DNA of 64,000 nucleotides from an uncultured Dehalococcoidia bacterium (lineage in GTDB: Bacteria > Chloroflexota > Dehalococcoidia > Tepidiformales > Tepidiformaceae): assembly GCA_938015525.1 (NCBI GenBank), contig CALLPC010000006.1, forward strand, positions 329,366 to 393,365, in the 5' to 3' direction. Positions 59,848 to 64,000 of this stretch are shown here, one piece after another. The notes below the pieces were generated by a model. That model ran no database searches. It was given only the letters and a program-made list of their open reading frames with translations, and was not told where the DNA came from. Within the stretch, counting starts at the first letter, position 1; every line of letters starts with the position of its first letter. Both the position numbers and the translations under genes were made by a program.

Positions 59848-60885
59848 ATGCCGGGACGACTGCAGGTGCGGCCAACCGAGGCGGGCGACGCGGATGCGTG
59901 CGGAGCGCTCCTTGCAGCGCGACACCGGGCCGACCGGGCACGTCTGCCTTTCCTGGAGCCTGCGCTGGACGACGCGGCCGCAGCAGCTGAGGCGGTGCGG
60001 CAGCTGCTGGGCCGTCCCGGGGCGAGCGGCGTCGTCGCGGTACGCCATGGGCGCATCGCGGGGTTCTGCATCGGGATGCGGCTGACGTTTTCGGCAGCCG
60101 ATTTCGCGTCCCAGTTCCTGCCGCTCCGGCTGGCGATGCTCCCCGCGGTGGGACACGCCGTCGCACCGGGGGAGGACGCAACGGAGGTCTACCGGCTGCT
60201 CTACGCGGCGCTTGCGGAAGGGTGGGTAGGGGATGGGGTGCTGGTCCACCGGGTGCACACGGTGCCCGGGGACGCCGCTGTGGAGGAGGCGTGGGTCAGT
60301 CTCGGCTTCGGCCGTGCGATGACGGCCGGGACGCGCGAGACTGCGCGCCCGGTCGAGGGCGCGGGAGCGGCGACCGTGCGGGTGGACCAGGCGACGCCGG
60401 AGGATTTCGCAGCCGTTCGGCGGCTGAGCCGGGAGCTGGCTGCCTACCATCGACGCTCGCCGATGTTCTGGCCGCCAGTCATCGAGGCAGAGACGGCGCT
60501 GGACGGCTTCCTGCAGGCGAGCCTTGCGGGGCCGGCGCCGACGTTCCTCGCGTGGGACGGCGAAAACGCTATCGGGATGCAGCTGTTCCTCGTGCCGGGA
60601 TTCACGCCGGAGCATGTGCGGCGGGACCAGCGGCTCTACCTGTTCGAAGGGGTGGTAAGTGCGGGGACGCGCGGCGTCGGCGTCGGCACGGCCCTGCTGC
60701 GGGCCTCGATGGCGTGGGCGGCTTCGAACGGCCATGAGCTGTGCACCCTGCACTGGGCCTCGGGCAATTACCTCGGGGCGCCGTTCTGGCTGGGACACGG
60801 GTTCGTGCCGGTAGAGCACACGATGGAGCGGCGCATCGACGAGCGGGCGCTCTGGGGGCGGGCTGTACCGGGCCATGTCGGATGA
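59848..60885 (+). CDS. Double GNAT acetyltransferase
   Basis: 345 residues with two GNAT folds in tandem. The N-terminal half (about 1-165) keeps the shape (GVVAVRHGRIAGFCIG) but lacks a clear acetyl-CoA motif. The C-terminal half (about 175-330) has RLSRELAAYHRRSP, LYLFEGVVSAGTRGVGVGTALL (motif A split VVSAGTRGVGVGTALL) and NYLGAPFWLGHGF. Substrate unknown. TAGATT lies seven bases before the ATG with no Shine-Dalgarno. Confidence 0.82.
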   Translation: MPGRLQVRPTEAGDADACGALLAARHRADRARLPFLEPALDDAAAAAEAVRQLLGRPGASGVVAVRHGRIAGFCIGMRLTFSAADFASQFLPLRLAMLPAVGHAVAPGEDATEVYRLLYAALAEGWVGDGVLVHRVHTVPGDAAVEEAWVSLGFGRAMTAGTRETARPVEGAGAATVRVDQATPEDFAAVRRLSRELAAYHRRSPMFWPPVIEAETALDGFLQASLAGPAPTFLAWDGENAIGMQLFLVPGFTPEHVRRDQRLYLFEGVVSAGTRGVGVGTALLRASMAWAASNGHELCTLHWASGNYLGAPFWLGHGFVPVEHTMERRIDERALWGRAVPGHVG

Positions 60886-60903
60886 CAGGCGTACCATGGA
60901 TTC

Positions 60904-62709
60904 GTGAGTGTTCGACGATCGGCGCCGGCCGACCTGGTGCTGGCCGGCGCGACGGCGGCGGCGCTGGCGGGCGTGCCGGCCGTCTTCTGGCATCCGCTGT
61001 ATGACGATTTCACACTGCCAAAGCAGGCGCTCCTGCTGGCCACGGGCGGCATCGTCGCGCTGGGGTTCCTGTGGGGAGGGTGGTGGAAGACCGTACCCCG
61101 CTGGCTGGGCGCGCTGCTGCTCGGCTGGGCAGGCGTGCTGGCGCTGAGCACCGCTTTCGGGCTCGACTGGCGGGGGAGCATCCTCGGGTACTACCAGTAC
61201 CGGCAGGGACTGGCGACCCAGCTGGGCTACCTCGGGCTGTTCGCGGGCGGCTGGGCGCTGGCAGGGATGGGCCGCTGGCGAGTCTTCGCAGCCGGGTACA
61301 TTGGGCTGGGGGCGGCGTTCGCGTACACGGCGGTGCAGGCCGCCGGGCTGGACCCGTTCGACTGGTGGATTGACACCTCCGACCGGGCGATCGGGACGAT
61401 CGGCAATGCGAACGAGCTCTCGGCGTTCGCGGTGCTCTCGATGGGGCTGGTGGCGTTCGTCCCGGAGCGCCGGTTCGCCCTGGGGGCGGCGGCGACCTGG
61501 GGCAGCGCGCTATTCATCGTACTCGAGGCCGAGAGCCGTTCGGGCCTGGCTGCGGTCGCGCTGTTTTTCCTGCTGCTGCCGGCGGCGCGGTGGCTGGGCG
61601 GGCGTCCGGGCCGGGCGGTGCTCCGGGCGGCCCCGGCGGTTGCCGTCGGGCTGGTCCTCGTGACCGCGGCGTCGCTCGCGGCCGGGGGGCTGGAAGGGAC
61701 CGCGGCGCGGGTTTCGGGCCAGGCGACGGCAGCGGAGCACGGGGGCTCGACGCGGCTGGCGCTCTGGGAAGGCACGCTGCACGTGGTCTCTGCACGTCCG
61801 CTGACCGGTGCCGGGCCGGATGGGCTCCACCTCGGTTTCCCCCGGTGGAGGCCAGCGGACCTCGGCGGCGCGTTCACCGAATACGACCTTACTGCCCAGA
61901 GCTCACACGACTACGTGCTCGACGTCGCTGCGAATACCGGGTTGGCAGGCCTGGCTGTGCTGGCGGCACTGGTCGGCAGCTGCGCCTGGGCCTCGCTGCG
62001 CCACGAGCGGCGGCGGGCACCCTTCGGTGCGCCGGACTGGACGATTGTGTGGGCGGCGATGGGGGCCTACGGTGCGCTGACCCTGGTGAACCCGCTTTCG
62101 CTGGCCGCGCACGGCCTGTTCTTTGCGCTGCTCGGAGCGATGGCAGGGGCTGCGCTTGCGCGGCAGGAGCGGGCGCGTTCTTCGGTCCGCGGGCTGGCGG
62201 TCGGCCTGCCGATTGCCGGGGCGGGGCTGGTGCTCGCAGCCGTCCTGCCGGTGGCCGACCTGCGGGCGCAGGCGGGATGGGATGCCTTCGCAGCGGGCCG
62301 GTTCGAGGAAGCCGGGATGTCGTACGGCGACGCGTCCCGGCTGGTGCCCTTCGAGCGGGACTATGCGCGACGGCGGACGGTCGCGCTGGTGGCGGCAGCC
62401 TCGCAGAACCCTGAGCGACTGGTTACCGCGGAGGCTGCCTTGCGTGAGTTCGACCGGCAGTTCGGGTTCGCTTCCGGGGACGCATTCAACCTGGCGGCGG
62501 TCCTGGCGGGCCGCGGACGCCCTCCGGGTGAGATTACCGAGGTCGTCGTGCGGGCAGTCTCCCTGAACCCGCACGGGGTGGCGACGGCGTGGTACGCCGA
62601 GCAGGTGACCAGGGCCGCCCACGATGGCGGGGTGCTCGTCTACGACGAGACGGACCGGTGGACCTACGTGGTGCCGCTGCCGGCGCTGCCGGACGAGATG
62701 ACCCCCTGA
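60904..62709 (+). CDS. O-antigen ligase/polymerase-like membrane protein
   Basis: 601 residues with about 12 membrane helices and a large loop near residues 270-345. The Wzy_C signature is seen as RLALWEGTLHVVSARPLTGAGPDGL (split RLALWEGTL and PLTGAGPDG) with SSHDYVLDVAANTGL, followed by a soluble, TPR-like tail (about 455-590). Such proteins join lipid-linked glycans or glycosylate proteins in the envelope. No other glycan gene is near. GTG start with TACCAT six bases upstream. Confidence 0.85.
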   Translation: MSVRRSAPADLVLAGATAAALAGVPAVFWHPLYDDFTLPKQALLLATGGIVALGFLWGGWWKTVPRWLGALLLGWAGVLALSTAFGLDWRGSILGYYQYRQGLATQLGYLGLFAGGWALAGMGRWRVFAAGYIGLGAAFAYTAVQAAGLDPFDWWIDTSDRAIGTIGNANELSAFAVLSMGLVAFVPERRFALGAAATWGSALFIVLEAESRSGLAAVALFFLLLPAARWLGGRPGRAVLRAAPAVAVGLVLVTAASLAAGGLEGTAARVSGQATAAEHGGSTRLALWEGTLHVVSARPLTGAGPDGLHLGFPRWRPADLGGAFTEYDLTAQSSHDYVLDVAANTGLAGLAVLAALVGSCAWASLRHERRRAPFGAPDWTIVWAAMGAYGALTLVNPLSLAAHGLFFALLGAMAGAALARQERARSSVRGLAVGLPIAGAGLVLAAVLPVADLRAQAGWDAFAAGRFEEAGMSYGDASRLVPFERDYARRRTVALVAAASQNPERLVTAEAALREFDRQFGFASGDAFNLAAVLAGRGRPPGEITEVVVRAVSLNPHGVATAWYAEQVTRAAHDGGVLVYDETDRWTYVVPLPALPDEMTP

Positions 62710-62719
62710 ATGGCCGGGC

Positions 62720-64000
62720 TCAGGCGGCCGCAGTCGAGGCGTAGTGGTTGCCGGCCGAGTCGTGGGCGAGCGCGCCGAAGCGGGCGAGGAAGGCCGCCAT
62801 CTGGCGAGAGACGTCGGAGAGACGCTGGGCGATGCCGGCTATCTCTGCCACCTGGGCGGAGACTTCCTCGACGCTCGCGGAAACCTGCTGGGCGGCGGCG
62901 GCGGACTCCTCTGAGACGGCCGAGGCAGAGGCGATGGCCTCGACGGCCGAGTCGCTCCTGGCCCGCATGTCGGTTGCGATAGCGGCGAGGCGGTCCGCGA
63001 TTTCCGCCACGTCCGCGACCTGGGCGGCGAGACCGTCGACGCTCCCCTGCATGGCCGTGGCTGCCGCGGAGATGCGGTCGATCTCGGCGTTGACCTCAGT
63101 CGCGGAGTCGACGATACGGGCGAGGGCCGCCCCGGCTTCGCTGGCCCGTGCGGCGCCGACCTCGACGTCGCGGACGGACGCTTCCATGGCGCGGACGGCC
63201 TGGCCGGTACCCTGCTGGACGGCCGAAATGAGGCCGGCGATTTCCTTCGTCGCGACCGCGGTGCGCTCGGCAAGGGAGCGGACGTTCTCGGCAACGACCG
63301 CGAAGCCGCGGCCCTGTTCCCCGGCGCGGGCGGCCTCGATCGCAGCGTTGAGAGCGAGGAGATTGGTCTGGCTGGCGATGTCTTCGATGACCTGGATGAT
63401 GGCGCCGATCTCGGAGCCGCGGCGGCCGAGCTCTTCGACCTCGCCGGCGGTGCCGCGGACCGCGTCCCGGATGGTGTTCATCGCCTCGACGGTTTGCTGG
63501 ACCGCGGCCATCCCGTCGCGGGCTGCGGCCAGGGAGTTCTGGCCCTTCTCGGCGGCGGCTGCTGCGGACTTTGCGACGTCCTGCAGCGCCTCACGGACGC
63601 GCCCGGCCCCCTGCGAGGCCGTCCGGAGGGCGGCTGCCTGTGAGTCAGCCCCGCTCGCGACCTGCCCGGTCGCCTCAGCGAGAGAACGCATGAGGGCGTT
63701 GAGCTCGGCGATTGCCGACGACTGGTCGGTGGCGCCGCGGGCGACCTCCTGGGTGGCGTTCGCGATTTCCCTGGCGGCGGCGTCGACCTGGCCGGTGCCC
63801 TCGCGGATGGAGGAGACGGCCCCGGTCACCACGACGCACGTATCGACCAGCTCCTTGAGGACCCCTTCGCTGATGTAGGTCTCCACGGCGAGTGATGCGT
63901 CGAGGATGAACGCCTTCAGGAAGGCGAGGAAGGTATCGAGGAGCTTCTGGCCCTTGAGTTTGCGGGAGAGCTCATCGGCGATGATGACGGCATAGAGCGC
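62720..64000 (-). CDS. Methyl-accepting chemotaxis protein, 5'-truncated by the window edge
   Basis: 427 residues visible; the frame is open to 64000, so the N-terminus is missing. The conserved signalling tip is [32 protein letters not shown] (seen as [20 protein letters not shown] and [16 protein letters not shown]), flanked by long coiled-coil helices with methylation-type repeats. The first visible part ([24 protein letters not shown], in parts) resembles the linker after a protoglobin sensor, and no HAMP or membrane helix is seen, so this may be a soluble heme-based (HemAT-like) transducer. Confidence 0.9.
   Translation of the reverse strand, partial: ALYAVIIADELSRKLKGQKLLDTFLAFLKAFILDASLAVETYISEGVLKELVDTCVVVTGAVSSIREGTGQVDAAAREIANATQEVARGATDQSSAIAELNALMRSLAEATGQVASGADSQAAALRTASQGAGRVREALQDVAKSAAAAAEKGQNSLAAARDGMAAVQQTVEAMNTIRDAVRGTAGEVEELGRRGSEIGAIIQVIEDIASQTNLLALNAAIEAARAGEQGRGFAVVAENVRSLAERTAVATKEIAGLISAVQQGTGQAVRAMEASVRDVEVGAARASEAGAALARIVDSATEVNAEIDRISAAATAMQGSVDGLAAQVADVAEIADRLAAIATDMRARSDSAVEAIASASAVSEESAAAAQQVSASVEEVSAQVAEIAGIAQRLSDVSRQMAAFLARFGALAHDSAGNHYASTAAA

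Overview
The window is about two-thirds GC and carries some 75 tightly packed protein genes, one tRNA and no rRNA, insertion sequence, prophage or CRISPR array. The gene set points to a free-living, probably thermophilic and heterotrophic bacterium of the Chloroflexota (Dehalococcoidia or Tepidiforma-like). The grounds are coenzyme F420 genes (cofE, F420:NADP reductase), actinobacterial-style FHA/penicillin-binding protein genes, DUF3090/DUF3048/DUF1385 proteins, a Gram-positive-type SOS box, GlyQS-type glycyl-tRNA synthetase and very high GC. The assignment is an inference; no 16S sequence is present.

Layout. 1-2803 (minus): birA-hisE-hisG-(phospholipase C-like)-hisD, preceded by a leader peptide and terminator hairpin (2827-3021) that look like a transcription attenuator. 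3051-9148 (plus): rpsB-tsf-pyrH-frr-uppS-cdsA, then an epoxide-hydrolase-like protein and a TVP38-type membrane protein. 9270-16515: a degenerate GGDEF protein, then mostly minus-strand genes (two small enzymes, a prolyl dipeptidyl peptidase/Xaa-Pro aminopeptidase pair, a WYL regulator) with a formyltransferase on plus. 16694-22797 (plus): DUF3090, glpK-glpD-sirtuin, and two coupled alpha/beta hydrolases, the second lacking its nucleophile. 22871-28986: rpmB, a DAK2/FakA-like kinase, a blue-copper lipoprotein, a molybdopterin oxidoreductase, lspA-rluD-gltX and tRNA-Gln with promoter and terminator. 29001-36511: enoyl-CoA hydratase, DUF3293, an EmrB-type exporter, rplS, crcB, dut, a toxin-antitoxin pair and an F420 cluster. 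36769-40670: ftsH, rplU-rpmA-rpmE, DUF1385. 40708-42254: a perfect SOS box in front of an ImuB-like polymerase and a DUF6504 gene. 42214-51860: mostly metabolic and hypothetical genes, ending with an M1 aminopeptidase fused to HEAT-like repeats. 51865-55649 (minus): two FHA proteins, a class B penicillin-binding protein and an acyl-CoA dehydrogenase. 55750-59334: recX and recA divergent from DUF167-glyQS. 59434-64000: a small two-repeat protein, a double GNAT, an O-antigen-ligase-like protein and a truncated soluble chemoreceptor.

Genes overlap by ATGA or GTGA throughout, so translational coupling is the rule. Many first genes of transcription units have a TANNNT hexamer 6-8 bases before the start codon and no Shine-Dalgarno, which suggests leaderless mRNAs. 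The only stretch over 300 bases without a conventional gene is 2804-3156, which holds the attenuator-like leader and two divergent promoters. Many very long antisense open frames exist, but they are high-GC shadows and are not listed.
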